A DNA stretch of 64,000 nt from Agromyces sp. H66 (GTDB taxonomy: Bacteria; Actinomycetota; Actinomycetes; Actinomycetales; Microbacteriaceae): the NCBI RefSeq assembly GCF_004959775.1, contig NZ_SJZG01000001.1, forward strand, positions 310,001 to 374,000, in the 5' to 3' direction. Numbering within the stretch: position 1 is the stretch's first letter; every line of letters begins with the position of its first letter. Made by a program: the position numbers and the translations under genes. Below the pieces are notes generated by a model that ran no database searches, had not been told where the DNA came from, and saw only the letters and a program-made list of their open reading frames with translations. This document shows, one piece after another, positions 34,277-43,140 of this stretch.

Positions 34277-35575
34277 ATGTTCGACTTTCGCAGGCGCCGC
34301 ATGGCGATCGCCGCTGCGGCGCTCACCGCGAGCGCAGCCCTCGCACTCACGGGATGCGCCGGCGGCGGAGACGCCGATGCAGAGACCTACGACCCCGACG
34401 AGGAGGTCACGCTGAACCTCGCGTTCTGGGGCAACGACGTGCGGGCGGCCCTCTACGACGAGGCCATCGCCGCATTCAACGAGGAGTACCCGAACATCAC
34501 GGTGAACTCGTCGTTCCTCGGCTTCCCCGAGTTCTGGGAGAAGCGCCAGACCGAGGCCGCGGGCGGCGGCCTCCCCGACGTCATGCAGTTCGACTACTCG
34601 TACCTGCGCCAGTATTCGGAGAACGGCCTGCTCCTCGATCTCGAGCCCTACCTCGGCAGCATCATCGACACCGAGCCGCTCAGCGACAACATCCTGCAGA
34701 TCGGCGTCGTCGACGGCGAGACCACCGGCATCCCGACCTCCACCAATGCGTGGGGGTTGTTCACGAACCCCAAGCTGCTCGACCAGGTCGGCGTGGCGGA
34801 GTTCGAGGGCGGCAGCTGGGAGGACTACTCCGACTGGATCGGCGAGGTCACCGCCGCCGGCGCCGGCGCGATCTGGGGCGGCACCGACTACACCGGCCGC
34901 ATCCAGAACTTCGAGATCCAGCAGCGTGCCACGGGCAAGGACCTCTTCACCGACGACGGCGAGCCGAACTTCACCGAGGAGGACCTCGCCGCGTTCTGGG
35001 AGCAGGGCGACGAGGTTCGCGTCGTCACCATCCCGCAGCAGCGACTCGAGGAGATCTACCCGGTCTCGGGCTTCGACGCTGCGCTCACCGCGAGCGAGCT
35101 GACCTGGGACAACTTCGGTGCCGGCTACCTCGGCAACCTCGGCGAGGAGTACACCGAGCTGGGCCTGATCGCCCCGCCGGTCACCGAAGAGGGCGCGAAG
35201 GACCTCTACCTGAAGCCGTCGATGCTGCACTCGATCGCGGCGTCGACCGACCACCCCGAGGCGGCGGCGACGCTCGTGAACTTCCTCGTGAACAGCCCCG
35301 AGGCCGGCGCGATCTTCGGCACCAATCGCGGCCTCCCCGCGTCGGAGACCATGCTCGAGGGGGCCGAGCTCGACCCTCTCGGCCAGCAGATCCGCGACTA
35401 CGAGGCATCCATCGCCGACCGGCTCGGCGACGCCCCGCCCGTGCCGATCGTCGGCTACGGCACCCTCGAGGAGAAGTTCCGCCAGCTCGGCCAGGAGCTC
35501 GGCTTCGGCACCATCACCGTCGACGAGGCGGTGGAGCAGTTCTTCAACGAGATGGACGTCGTCCTCGACCAGTAG
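34277..35575 (+). CDS. Sugar-binding lipoprotein of a CUT1 ABC importer
   Basis: 432 residues, start ATG 34277 with GGGAGG upstream. The signal sequence ends in the lipobox LALTGC (Cys at about residue 26). The mature protein is an extracellular solute-binding protein of the family-1 (maltose/raffinose) type, with LAFWGNDVRAALYDEAIAAF, EAAGGGLPDVMQFD and a C-terminal VDEAVEQFFNEMD. It is a close paralogue of the protein at 38979. It is the first gene of an importer operon under a class A LacI operator and is followed by a stem-loop before the permeases. The transported sugar is unknown, probably an oligosaccharide or glycoside. No ATPase is encoded; a shared MsiK-like ATPase elsewhere is usual for this class. 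Confidence 0.9.
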   Translation: MFDFRRRRMAIAAAALTASAALALTGCAGGGDADAETYDPDEEVTLNLAFWGNDVRAALYDEAIAAFNEEYPNITVNSSFLGFPEFWEKRQTEAAGGGLPDVMQFDYSYLRQYSENGLLLDLEPYLGSIIDTEPLSDNILQIGVVDGETTGIPTSTNAWGLFTNPKLLDQVGVAEFEGGSWEDYSDWIGEVTAAGAGAIWGGTDYTGRIQNFEIQQRATGKDLFTDDGEPNFTEEDLAAFWEQGDEVRVVTIPQQRLEEIYPVSGFDAALTASELTWDNFGAGYLGNLGEEYTELGLIAPPVTEEGAKDLYLKPSMLHSIAASTDHPEAAATLVNFLVNSPEAGAIFGTNRGLPASETMLEGAELDPLGQQIRDYEASIADRLGDAPPVPIVGYGTLEEKFRQLGQELGFGTITVDEAVEQFFNEMDVVLDQ

Positions 35576-35594
35576 GGCCGCGCAGTCACCCCGG

Positions 35595-35615
35595 GCCCGG
35601 TGCACCCTGCCGGGC
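35595..35615 (+). terminator. Intra-operon stem-loop after the sugar-binding protein gene
   Basis: GCCCGG (35595-35600), a 9-nt loop, CCGGGC (35610-35615), in the 75-bp gap between binding protein and permease genes. No T-run. Probably lowers downstream expression or protects the upstream mRNA. Confidence 0.5.
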
Positions 35616-35650
35616 GCGGGTACTGTACTCGCAGGAAACCGGAGAACCAG

Positions 35651-36664
35651 GTGAGCACGGAAACCGAATCGATCGTGACGGCCGAGGCCCGATCGAGCAG
35701 CGTACGGCGGATGTCGCGTCGGCTGCGACGCGACGAGAGCCCCGACCCGGTGCCGACCAGCCCGGGCAAGCGCGCGGCGAACCGCCGCGAGACGCTGGCA
35801 GGCTACGGCTTCCTGGTGCCGTGGCTGATCGGGTTCGTCGGGCTCACCGTGGGACCGATGATCTACTCCCTGTACCTCGCGTTCACGAAGTACAACCTCT
35901 TCAAAGAGCCCGAGTGGATCGGGCTCGACAACTTCGTGCGCATGTTCACGCAGGATCCGAACTACCTGCAGTCGGTGCAGATCACCCTCGTCTACGTGCT
36001 CGTCGGCACCCCGATCAAGCTCGCCGCCGCGCTCGCCGTGGCGATGCTCCTCAACTACCGCAACCGCGGCAGCGGCTTCTTCCGCTCATCGTTCTACGCC
36101 CCTTCGCTCATCGGCGCCTCGGTGTCGGTTGCGATCGTGTGGCGCGCGATGTTCTCGACCGATGGCCCGGTCGACACCACACTGAGAGTCTTCGGTATCG
36201 AGGTCGGCGGCTGGGTGGGAAATGTGCAACTCGTCATCCCCATGATGATCCTGCTGGCGGTGTGGCAATTCGGCGCCCCGATGGTGATCTTCCTCGCGGG
36301 GCTCAAGCAGATCCCGCAGGAGCTCTACGAGGCGGCCGAGGTCGACGGTGCAGGACCGGTGCGGAAGTTCCGATCGGTGACGATCCCGATGCTCTCGAGC
36401 GTCATCTTCTTCAACCTGCTGCTCGAGACCATCAACGCCTTCCAGGTGTTCGCCTCGGCCTACATCATCTCCAACGGCTCGGGCGGCCCGGCCGGCATGA
36501 CGAACTTCTACACCGTCTACCTCTACAAGCGCGGATTCGCCGACCTCCAGATGGGCTACGCCTCGGCCATGGCCTGGGTGCTCGTCATCGTGGTGGCGCT
36601 GATCGCCTTCGTGCTGTTCAAGACCCAGAAGTCCTGGGTGCACTACGCGGGAGAGAACCGATGA
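35651..36664 (+). CDS. CUT1 sugar ABC importer permease, MalF type
   Basis: 337 residues from GTG 35651, with GGAGAACCAG just upstream. A basic N-terminus of about 55 residues is followed by six hydrophobic segments and the cytoplasmic EAA loop ELYEAAEVDGAGPVRKFRSVTIPML (about residues 220-245), which contacts the ATPase. Other typical blocks are GLDNFVRMF and FYAPSLIGASVSVAIVWR. It forms a heterodimer with the next gene's product, which overlaps by 4 bp. Confidence 0.92.
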   Translation: MSTETESIVTAEARSSSVRRMSRRLRRDESPDPVPTSPGKRAANRRETLAGYGFLVPWLIGFVGLTVGPMIYSLYLAFTKYNLFKEPEWIGLDNFVRMFTQDPNYLQSVQITLVYVLVGTPIKLAAALAVAMLLNYRNRGSGFFRSSFYAPSLIGASVSVAIVWRAMFSTDGPVDTTLRVFGIEVGGWVGNVQLVIPMMILLAVWQFGAPMVIFLAGLKQIPQELYEAAEVDGAGPVRKFRSVTIPMLSSVIFFNLLLETINAFQVFASAYIISNGSGGPAGMTNFYTVYLYKRGFADLQMGYASAMAWVLVIVVALIAFVLFKTQKSWVHYAGENR

Positions 36665-37584
36665 GCACCGCCACGATCGAGACGCCGCGCCCCGAGTTCC
36701 TCGAGGTCGAGCTCCAGCCCGCCCCGCCCCGGCGGCGCCGTCGCATGAAGCGCAAGACCGTCAACACGATCATCTGGTTCGTGGCGCTCCTCGCGCTCAC
36801 GGCCGTCGTGCTGTACCCGCTGGTCTGGCTGGTGTTCTCGACGTTCAAGCCGTCGAGCGAGTTCGGGCAGAACCCCGGCCTCATCCCCGCCAACCCCACG
36901 ATCGACAACTACGTGAAGGTCGTGGAGGGCATCGGCGGCACGCCGCTCTGGCGCTTCTTCGCGAACAGCCTCTTCATCGCCGTGATGGCCGTGATCGGCA
37001 CGCTGGTCTCGTCGGCGCTCGCCGCGTACGCGTTCGCGCGCATCCGGTTCCGCGGCGCGGCCGTGCTGTTCGCGGCGATGATCGGCACGCTGCTCCTGCC
37101 GTTCCACGTGATCATCATCCCGCAGTACATCATCTTCAACAGGCTCGAACTGGTCGACACGTACTGGCCGCTCATCCTGCCGAAGTTCCTCGCCACCGAG
37201 GCGTTCTTCGTCTTCCTCATCGTGCAGTTCATCCGCAACATTCCCCGCGACATGGACGAGGCGGCGCGCATCGACGGGGCCGGGCACCTTCGCATCTTCG
37301 TCTCGATCATCCTGCCGCTCATCAAGCCGGCCCTCATCACGAGTGCGATCTTCACGTTCATCTGGACCTGGAACGACTTCCTCGGCCCGCTGCTGTACGT
37401 GAACAGTCCCGAGAAGTACCCGCTGCCGATCGCCCTGCGCCTCTACAACGACGCGACCTCGACCTCCGACTACGGGGCCACCGTCGCGGTGTCGTTCCTC
37501 GCGCTGCTGCCGATCCTCATCTTCTTCATCGTGTTCCAGAGGTTCCTCGTCGACGGGGTCGCGACCCAGGGACTGAAGGGCTAG
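36661..37584 (+). CDS. CUT1 sugar ABC importer permease, MalG type
   Basis: 307 residues with six hydrophobic segments, the MalG-type FKPSSEFGQNPGLIP segment and the EAA loop DMDEAARIDGAGHLRIFVSIILPL (about residues 197-220). The C-terminus FIVFQRFLVDGVATQGLKG is characteristic of this family. ATGA overlap with the MalF-type gene. No ATP-binding subunit gene is present in the operon. Confidence 0.92.
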   Translation: MSTATIETPRPEFLEVELQPAPPRRRRRMKRKTVNTIIWFVALLALTAVVLYPLVWLVFSTFKPSSEFGQNPGLIPANPTIDNYVKVVEGIGGTPLWRFFANSLFIAVMAVIGTLVSSALAAYAFARIRFRGAAVLFAAMIGTLLLPFHVIIIPQYIIFNRLELVDTYWPLILPKFLATEAFFVFLIVQFIRNIPRDMDEAARIDGAGHLRIFVSIILPLIKPALITSAIFTFIWTWNDFLGPLLYVNSPEKYPLPIALRLYNDATSTSDYGATVAVSFLALLPILIFFIVFQRFLVDGVATQGLKG

Positions 37585-37591
37585 GTCCCGG

Positions 37592-38257
37592 ATGTCCCGC
37601 GCCGCCGATCGATCCGCCCGCCGCGTCGCCCGTCGCGCCGCCCTCTCGGGAAGCGGCCCGACCGGCGACGACGCTGACTCGGTCGCGCGCTTCCCTGGGG
37701 CGCGCAGCGGCTTCGGCCTCCTCGGCGAGGTGCTGCTCGTCGGGATCCTCGTGAGCCTCGTGTCGCTGCCGGTGATCACGCTTCCCGCCGCGCTCGCGGC
37801 CGGCGTGCGTCACCTCCGCAGGTACCTGAGGGCCGAGGACTCGGCGCTCGGCTGGTTCTGGCGCGACGTGCGGGCGTCGCTCGTCGGCGGGATCGCTGTC
37901 GGTGCGGCATCCCCCCTGCTCGCGGCCGTGCTGGTGCTCGACATCGACCTCGCGTCGACAGGCGTGCTGCCGGGCGGACCGGTGGTCGCCGTCGTCGGCT
38001 GCGCCGGACTCGCGGCGCTCGTGCTCGTGCTGTTCACGGCCGCCGGCCTGTGGACGCCGCACCTCGGCTGGGTCGGTGCACTGCGCGGGGCGCCGCGGGC
38101 GATCCGCGACGATCCCGTCGGTGCCGCCTACCTGCTCGCGACGGGCGTCTTCGCGGTCGTGGTGACCTGGCAGCTCGCGCCGCTCGTGGTGCCCGCGCTC
38201 GGCTGCGTGGCGCTCGCCATCGTCGCTGCTCCCGAGCGGCCGCGCCGGGGGTCGTAG
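37592..38257 (+). CDS. YesL/DUF624-like membrane protein
   Basis: 221 residues, about five hydrophobic segments. The block LVSLPVITLPAALAAGVRHLRRYL followed by FWRDVR resembles the YesL (DUF624) family, in which SLPxxTxPAA is followed by an F.R...R segment. In Bacillus, yesL lies in a rhamnogalacturonan-use cluster next to sugar ABC genes, the same kind of context as here (7 bp after the MalG-type gene). The function is unknown. The similarity is short, so the family assignment is tentative. An RBS-like AAGGG is poorly spaced. Confidence 0.6.
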   Translation: MSRAADRSARRVARRAALSGSGPTGDDADSVARFPGARSGFGLLGEVLLVGILVSLVSLPVITLPAALAAGVRHLRRYLRAEDSALGWFWRDVRASLVGGIAVGAASPLLAAVLVLDIDLASTGVLPGGPVVAVVGCAGLAALVLVLFTAAGLWTPHLGWVGALRGAPRAIRDDPVGAAYLLATGVFAVVVTWQLAPLVVPALGCVALAIVAAPERPRRGS

Positions 38258-38274
38258 CCGACGCCTGCCCGCGG

Positions 38275-38823
38275 TCACGCGTCGGCGGCATCCGCGCCAT
38301 CCGCGCCATCCCACGCGACGGCGCCGTCGCTTCGCAGGCGCGCCCCGTCCGCCGGCTCGTGCGGCCGCAGCCGACCGTCGTGCATGAGGTGCTCGACCGG
38401 CTCGCCCAGCTGCAGCACGACCACGTCGGCGACCAGTCGCCGGTGACAGCGCCACCAGACGCTCTCGCTGCACATCATCGCGGTGCGCGTGAGCGCGGCC
38501 TGCCGCATGAGCTCGGCGAGCGCCACCTGGAACTCGGCGGTGCGGGTGTGGGCCGCGTAGGCGGCGAACTGCTCCACCTGCCACCAGGGATCGTCTCGAG
38601 GATCCCCGGGTGCGAGGCGACGGCGCCCGCCGAGACGCGGCTCCGAGCGATACGCGATGCCCGAGGCGGGAAGCCACTCGGCCATCGCCTCCTCGGTGAC
38701 GTCGGGGTTCCGCCGACTGCCGGGGTAGCGCCGGATATCGACGATCGCCTCGACGCCCGCACCGTGCAGCAGGTCGGCGAACGCGACGCGCTGCAGGCGG
38801 CCGTGCCCGACGGAGATGAGCAT
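38275..38823 (-). CDS. DUF488 family protein
   Basis: 182 residues. DUF488 hallmarks: SVGHGRLQRVAFADLLHGAGVEAIVDIRRYPGSRRNP at the start, and CSESVWWRCHRRLVADVV near residue 122, with conserved Cys, Glu and His. Family function is unknown. It converges on the YesL-like gene with a 17-bp gap, and its upstream region is shared with the divergent promoter of the second binding protein gene. There is no clear Shine-Dalgarno; a GAGAAT -10-like element lies 7 nt before ATG, so it may be leaderless. Confidence 0.85.
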   Translation of the reverse strand: MLISVGHGRLQRVAFADLLHGAGVEAIVDIRRYPGSRRNPDVTEEAMAEWLPASGIAYRSEPRLGGRRRLAPGDPRDDPWWQVEQFAAYAAHTRTAEFQVALAELMRQAALTRTAMMCSESVWWRCHRRLVADVVVLQLGEPVEHLMHDGRLRPHEPADGARLRSDGAVAWDGADGADAADA

Positions 38824-38874
38824 GGCGCCGATTCTCGCCGATCGCGCCGCGACGTGCAGGTCGGACGAGAGGCA

Positions 38875-38903
38875 TTGACGGATGAAACGTGTCAGGCTAG
38901 TGT
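38875..38903 (+). promoter_or_regulatory. Promoter of the second sugar-binding protein gene
   Basis: -35 TTGACG (38875-38880), 17-bp spacer, -10 TAGTGT (38898-38903). The start site near 38910 lies inside the operator at 38906-38921, the same architecture as at 34183-34228. Confidence 0.55.
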
Positions 38904-38905
38904 GC

Positions 38906-38921
38906 GGGAATGCGCTTTCCC
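38906..38921 (+). promoter_or_regulatory. LacI-family operator, class A (GGGAATGCGCTTTCCC)
   Basis: Covers the predicted transcription start of the 38979 gene; it shares CGCTTTCCC and the GGG start with the other class A sites. Confidence 0.8.
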
Positions 38922-38978
38922 GGATGTTTGGGAAGCGCGCCCCCTGCCCACAGCACGACGACGTCCTGGAGGAATCCG

Positions 38979-40268
38979 ATGTTCACCACCCGAGCGCGGC
39001 AGCGCATGCTCGCCGCGGCAGCCCTCACCGGTGCGGCGGCCCTCGCCCTCACCGGCTGCGCCGGCGATCCCGCCCCGGCATCCGCCTACGATCCCGACGA
39101 GGAGGTCACGCTCGTCTTCACCTGGTGGGGCAACGACGACCGGGCCCAGCGGTACCAGGACCTCATCGACGCCTTCGAGGAGGAGCACCCGAACATCACC
39201 ATCGAGGGCAACTTCACCGACTTCCCGTCGTACTGGGAGAAGCGCAAGACCGAGGCGGCCGGGGGCGGACTCCCCGACGTGTGGCAGTTCTCCGACTCCT
39301 ACCTGCGCGAGTATGCCGAACCCGGGCTCCTCCTCGATCTCGAGACGGTGTCGGAGTACATCGACTTCGACGCGTTCGACGACGGGCTCAGGCAGACCGG
39401 CCAGCTCGAGGGCACCCAGTACTCGCTGCCCACCGGCTACAGCGCCTGGGCGATCTTCCTCAACGACGCCCTCATCGAGCAGGCGGGCGTCGAACCGTAC
39501 GAAGGCGGCACCTCCTACGAGGAGTTCGACGAGTGGATGGCGTCGGTCACCGAGTCGACGGGTGGCGCGGTGTACGGCGGCACCGACATGACCCAGCGCA
39601 TCCAGACGTTCGAGAACGTGCTGCGTGCCCAGGGCGAGAACCTCTACACCGAGGAAGGCGAGCTCGGCTTCACCGAGGACCAGCTGCGCGAGTTCTGGGA
39701 GTCGGGCGAAGCCGCCCGCGACGGCGTGGCGATCCCGCAGCAGAAGCTCGAGGAACTCACGCCGAAGTCGGGCTTCGGTGCCAACCTCACGGCGAGCGAG
39801 GGAAGCTGGAGCAACTTCCTCGGCGGCTACCTCGCCGACTCCGGAGCAGCGTCGATCACGCTGGTCGCACCCCCGACCGATGAGCCCGATGGCAAGGATC
39901 TCTACCGCCAGGCCGGCCTCCAGATGGCGATCTCGAAGACCACCGAACACCCCGAGGCCGCCGCGATGTGGCTCGACTTCGTCGTGAACAGCGAGGAGGC
40001 GGGCGAGATCTTCGGCACCACGCTCGGCTTCCCGGCCTCGGAGACGAAGCTCGCGGGCACCACGCTGGAGGGGGTCGACGCGCAGGTCGCCGACTACCTC
40101 GAGTCGGTCGCCGATCGCATCGGCGACGCCCCGCCCGTGCCCGTCGTGGGCTACGGATCGCTCGAGCAGACCTTCTGGGATCTCGGCAAGTCGATCGGCC
40201 TCGGTGCGATCACGGTTGATGATGCGGTGGAGCAGTTCTTCACCGAGGCGGGCGTCATCCTGGGCTGA
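38979..40268 (+). CDS. Second sugar-binding lipoprotein, paralogue without its own permeases
   Basis: 429 residues, start ATG 38979 with TGGAGGAAT upstream. Lipobox LALTGC near residue 24. It is clearly homologous along its whole length to the 34277 protein: YDPDEEVTLVF, EAAGGGLPDVWQF, GGTDMTQRIQTFE, IPQQKLEELTP, EEAGEIFGTTLGFPASET and RIGDAPPVPVVGYG have direct counterparts. No permease genes follow; instead a beta-galactosidase gene does. It probably feeds the same MalF/MalG pair, widening the range of sugars, possibly to galactosides. It has the same promoter and operator layout as the paralogue. Confidence 0.9.
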   Translation: MFTTRARQRMLAAAALTGAAALALTGCAGDPAPASAYDPDEEVTLVFTWWGNDDRAQRYQDLIDAFEEEHPNITIEGNFTDFPSYWEKRKTEAAGGGLPDVWQFSDSYLREYAEPGLLLDLETVSEYIDFDAFDDGLRQTGQLEGTQYSLPTGYSAWAIFLNDALIEQAGVEPYEGGTSYEEFDEWMASVTESTGGAVYGGTDMTQRIQTFENVLRAQGENLYTEEGELGFTEDQLREFWESGEAARDGVAIPQQKLEELTPKSGFGANLTASEGSWSNFLGGYLADSGAASITLVAPPTDEPDGKDLYRQAGLQMAISKTTEHPEAAAMWLDFVVNSEEAGEIFGTTLGFPASETKLAGTTLEGVDAQVADYLESVADRIGDAPPVPVVGYGSLEQTFWDLGKSIGLGAITVDDAVEQFFTEAGVILG

Positions 40269-40288
40269 CCCACCGCTGAGCCCGCATC

Positions 40289-40345
40289 GAGTGGGCGGAC
40301 TTGGTGCAGGTCCGACACGGAGACCCGCCGAGTTCGCCCGCTCGT
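40289..40345 (+). terminator. Imperfect stem-loop between binding protein and beta-galactosidase genes
   Basis: Near-complementary segments CGAGTGGGCGGACTT (start of the gap) and GAGTTCGCCCGCTCG (about 40330-40345) can form an 11-of-13-bp stem around a further pairable loop. It may attenuate transcription into the GH42 gene. Confidence 0.35.
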
Positions 40346-40383
40346 TGTCGTTCCGCCGCGCACCACGACCAGATGGAGATCCG

Positions 40384-42402
40384 ATGCACTACGGCGCCGA
40401 CTACAACCCCGAGCAGTGGCCCGAGGAGCTCTGGCCGGAGGATGTGGCGCGCATGCGCGAGGCCGGCGTCACCATGGTGAGCCTCGGCATCTTCGCGTGG
40501 TCGCGCATCCAGCCGCGTGAGGGCGGGTTCGACTTCGGCTGGCTCGACCGGGCGATCGACCTGCTGCACGAGGGCGGCATCGCGGTCGACCTCGCCACCG
40601 CGACCGCCTCACCGCCGCCGTGGGCGACGGCCGCGTATCCCGAGATGCTGCCGCAGGACGAGAACGGCGCCACGTACTGGCCGGGCAGTCGTCAGCAGTT
40701 CGCGCCGTCGTCGCCCGTGTACCGGCGCCTGGCCGGCGAACTCGTCACCGCGATCGCCGAGCGATACGCGGCGCACCCGGCCGTCGTCATGTGGCACGTC
40801 AACAACGAGTACGGCTGCCACGTGAACATGGACTTCTCGGATGCCGCGCGCGACGCGTTCCGCCGCTGGCTCGCCGACCGCTACGCCGACGTCGACGCGC
40901 TCAACGCCGCGTGGGGGACCGACTTCTGGTCGCAGCGCTACGGGTCGTTCGACGAGGTGTTCCCGCCACGGAAGGCGCCGTACAGCGTGAACCCCGGCCA
41001 GATGCTCGACTTCCGCCGGTTCACGAGCGACATGCTGCTCGAGTGCTACCTCATGGAGCGCGAGCTCATCCGCGCGGCCGGCGCGACGCAGCCGATCACG
41101 ACGAACGTCATGGGCGCGTTCAAGCCCGCGAACTACGCGCAGTGGGCCGAGCACCTGGACGTCATCAGCGATGATGCGTATCCCGATCCGAACGATCCCG
41201 AGTCGTTCCGGGCAGCGGCGTTCCAGCGCGACCTGGTGCGGTCGCTGAAGCCCGACGTGCCATGGCTCCTCATGGAGCAGTCGACGAACGCCCTGAACTG
41301 GCGGCGGTCGAACGCGCCGAAGGCACCCGGGCAGATGGCTGCGCTGAGTGCCCAGGCGATCGGGCGCGGCGCCGACGGCATCCTCTTCTTCCAGTGGCGC
41401 CAGTCGAAGGCGGGCGCCGAGAAGTTCCACTCCGCGATGCTGCCGCACGCCGGCACCGACACGCGCACCTGGCGGGAGGTCACCGCGCTCGGCGCGCAGC
41501 TCGCGGCGCTGCCCGCGCTCCCGCAGGCCGCGCCGGGCACCAGCGACGCACGGGTCGCGCTCGTGTTCGACTGGGAGAACTGGTGGGCGGTGGAGGCATC
41601 CGATCACCCGCAGAACGGGCTCGACTACCTCGCAGTCGTGCAGCGCTGGTACCGCGCGCTGCACCGACGGCACGTGCAGGTCGACATCGTGCCGCCATCG
41701 CGCGTCGACGGCCGGTACGCGCTCGCGATCGCGCCGCTCCTCTACCTGCTGCGCGAGACGGATGCCGCGGCGCTCACGTCGTTCGTCGAGGGCGGCGGTC
41801 ACCTGCTCGCCGGCCCGTTCACCGACGTGGTCGACGAGCACGACCGGTTCCGCGACGGCGGGTTCCTGACTCAGCTCGGCGCACTCTGCGGCATCCGCCT
41901 CGAGGACTTCGGCGCGCTCGTCGCGCCGGATGCCGCAGCCGACGCGCCGGGCGAGCGCGAGGCGCGGTTCGCGGGCGAGTACGTGCCCGAGCAGGCCGGC
42001 ACGCTGCTCGCGGAGGAGATCGAGGCGACGGATGCCACGGTCGAGGCCGTATTCACGAGCGGCCGTCGCGCGGGGCATCCGGCCCTCACCGCGCGCACTG
42101 CGGGACGCGGCGTCGCCCGCTACCTCGCGACCATTCCCGACGAGACGGGCGCGCTCGCCGTGCTCGACCACGCGCTCGCGGACGCGAGCGTCTGGCCGGT
42201 CGTCGAGGGCCTTCCCGCGCATGTCGAGGTCGCCCGCCGCGGCGAGCTCGTGACTCTCGTGAACCACGGCGGCGACGACGTCGAGGTGTCGATCACGGGG
42301 ATCGACGCCGTGACCGGCGCGCGGGTCGACGCGGTGCGGCTCGGTCCGTTCGGCTGGGCCCTCGTGCTCGAGTCGGTCCCGGGTGACGAGCGCCGCATCT
42401 AG
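40384..42402 (+). CDS. GH42 beta-galactosidase
   Basis: 672 residues, intracellular (no signal peptide). The protein starts MHYGADYNPEQWPEELW, the classical GH42 opening that becomes the first barrel strand. The catalytic acid/base is Glu142 in WHVNNEYGCH and the nucleophile Glu298 in LLMEQSTNALNW. Domain B (trimerisation, about 390-600) and a short C-terminal beta domain follow. It hydrolyses terminal beta-galactosyl residues of small galactosides or galactan fragments imported by the neighbouring transporter. It lies 115 bp after the second binding protein gene and is probably co-transcribed with it under the class A operator. Confidence 0.93.
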   Translation: MHYGADYNPEQWPEELWPEDVARMREAGVTMVSLGIFAWSRIQPREGGFDFGWLDRAIDLLHEGGIAVDLATATASPPPWATAAYPEMLPQDENGATYWPGSRQQFAPSSPVYRRLAGELVTAIAERYAAHPAVVMWHVNNEYGCHVNMDFSDAARDAFRRWLADRYADVDALNAAWGTDFWSQRYGSFDEVFPPRKAPYSVNPGQMLDFRRFTSDMLLECYLMERELIRAAGATQPITTNVMGAFKPANYAQWAEHLDVISDDAYPDPNDPESFRAAAFQRDLVRSLKPDVPWLLMEQSTNALNWRRSNAPKAPGQMAALSAQAIGRGADGILFFQWRQSKAGAEKFHSAMLPHAGTDTRTWREVTALGAQLAALPALPQAAPGTSDARVALVFDWENWWAVEASDHPQNGLDYLAVVQRWYRALHRRHVQVDIVPPSRVDGRYALAIAPLLYLLRETDAAALTSFVEGGGHLLAGPFTDVVDEHDRFRDGGFLTQLGALCGIRLEDFGALVAPDAAADAPGEREARFAGEYVPEQAGTLLAEEIEATDATVEAVFTSGRRAGHPALTARTAGRGVARYLATIPDETGALAVLDHALADASVWPVVEGLPAHVEVARRGELVTLVNHGGDDVEVSITGIDAVTGARVDAVRLGPFGWALVLESVPGDERRI

Positions 42403-42448
42403 CCGGTACCCATCGCCGTGCCTCGGCCCGCTCGCGCGGCGACGTGGC

Positions 42449-42934
42449 TCATCGCCGCGAGGCGTGGCGCGCGAGATCGTCGAGCAGCCCGCGCACGAAC
42501 GCGCGGTGTCCGGGGGCGATCGCCGCCCACACCGGGCGCCCGGTCCACCGGCGGTACGCGACGACCATGGTGTGCACGACGCGGCCGGGAGTGGATGCCA
42601 GCACGAGCCGCGCGCTCAGGGTCCTGGAGTCGACGGCGAGCACCACGGCGCGGTCGTCGCTGCGCTCGACCCGCCAGCCCAGCACGTGGCCGTCGGTTCC
42701 GGGCGGGGCCAGGTCGAGACCGAGACGCCGCCATGCGGAGAGCATCCTGGCCTGCTTGCGCGGCGTGGCGCCCTCGAGCATCAGCCTGGCCCAGTCCTCG
42801 GGGGTCCGGTCGCCTTCGACCCGGATGGCGAACGCCTCGCGATAGTGGATCGGGAACTCGCCCACGAGCGCTTGGATGTCGCGGGCCTCGGAGTCGGGGA
42901 CGGATTCCACCGTCGATGCGTCGTTCGAGGCCAT
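42449..42934 (-). CDS. DUF2867-like protein
   Basis: 161 residues from ATG 42934 with AGGAG 8 nt upstream. The C-terminal half has the DUF2867 pattern LGWRVERSDDRAVVLAVDS, VVHTMVVAYRRWTGRPVW and PGHRAFVRGLLDD, forming a small beta-rich, START-like fold as far as can be judged. Function unknown. It converges on the GH42 gene and diverges from the ThuA/glycerate kinase operon. Confidence 0.65.
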   Translation of the reverse strand: MASNDASTVESVPDSEARDIQALVGEFPIHYREAFAIRVEGDRTPEDWARLMLEGATPRKQARMLSAWRRLGLDLAPPGTDGHVLGWRVERSDDRAVVLAVDSRTLSARLVLASTPGRVVHTMVVAYRRWTGRPVWAAIAPGHRAFVRGLLDDLARHASRR

Positions 42935-43039
42935 GTGTGCTCCTGAGTGCCGTCCGTGACCGAATGGTCGGGCCCCACGATAGGCCCTGATGCGCCGGCG
43001 GAACAGGTTCGCGCGGGCGACCCGGCGGGCCGGTAGCAT

Positions 43040-43055
43040 GGGAATACGCTTTCCA
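43040..43055 (+). promoter_or_regulatory. LacI-family operator, class A (GGGAATACGCTTTCCA)
   Basis: Lies 86 bp upstream of the ThuA-like gene. The last base differs from the other sites, so it may be weaker. Confidence 0.65.
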
Positions 43056-43140
43056 ATACGCGCACGGGGACGGAGCTGTTCGAGCGATGACGATCACCAC
43101 CATGGCAGGTTACGATCGAGCCGAGAGCGGAGGAGTGCAG

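Noticed and set aside
34354-36660. Upstream part of a 1076-codon frame leading into the MalG-type permease
   Set aside because: The part before 36661 overlaps the binding protein and MalF-type genes in another frame and is Arg/Pro-rich with no family match.
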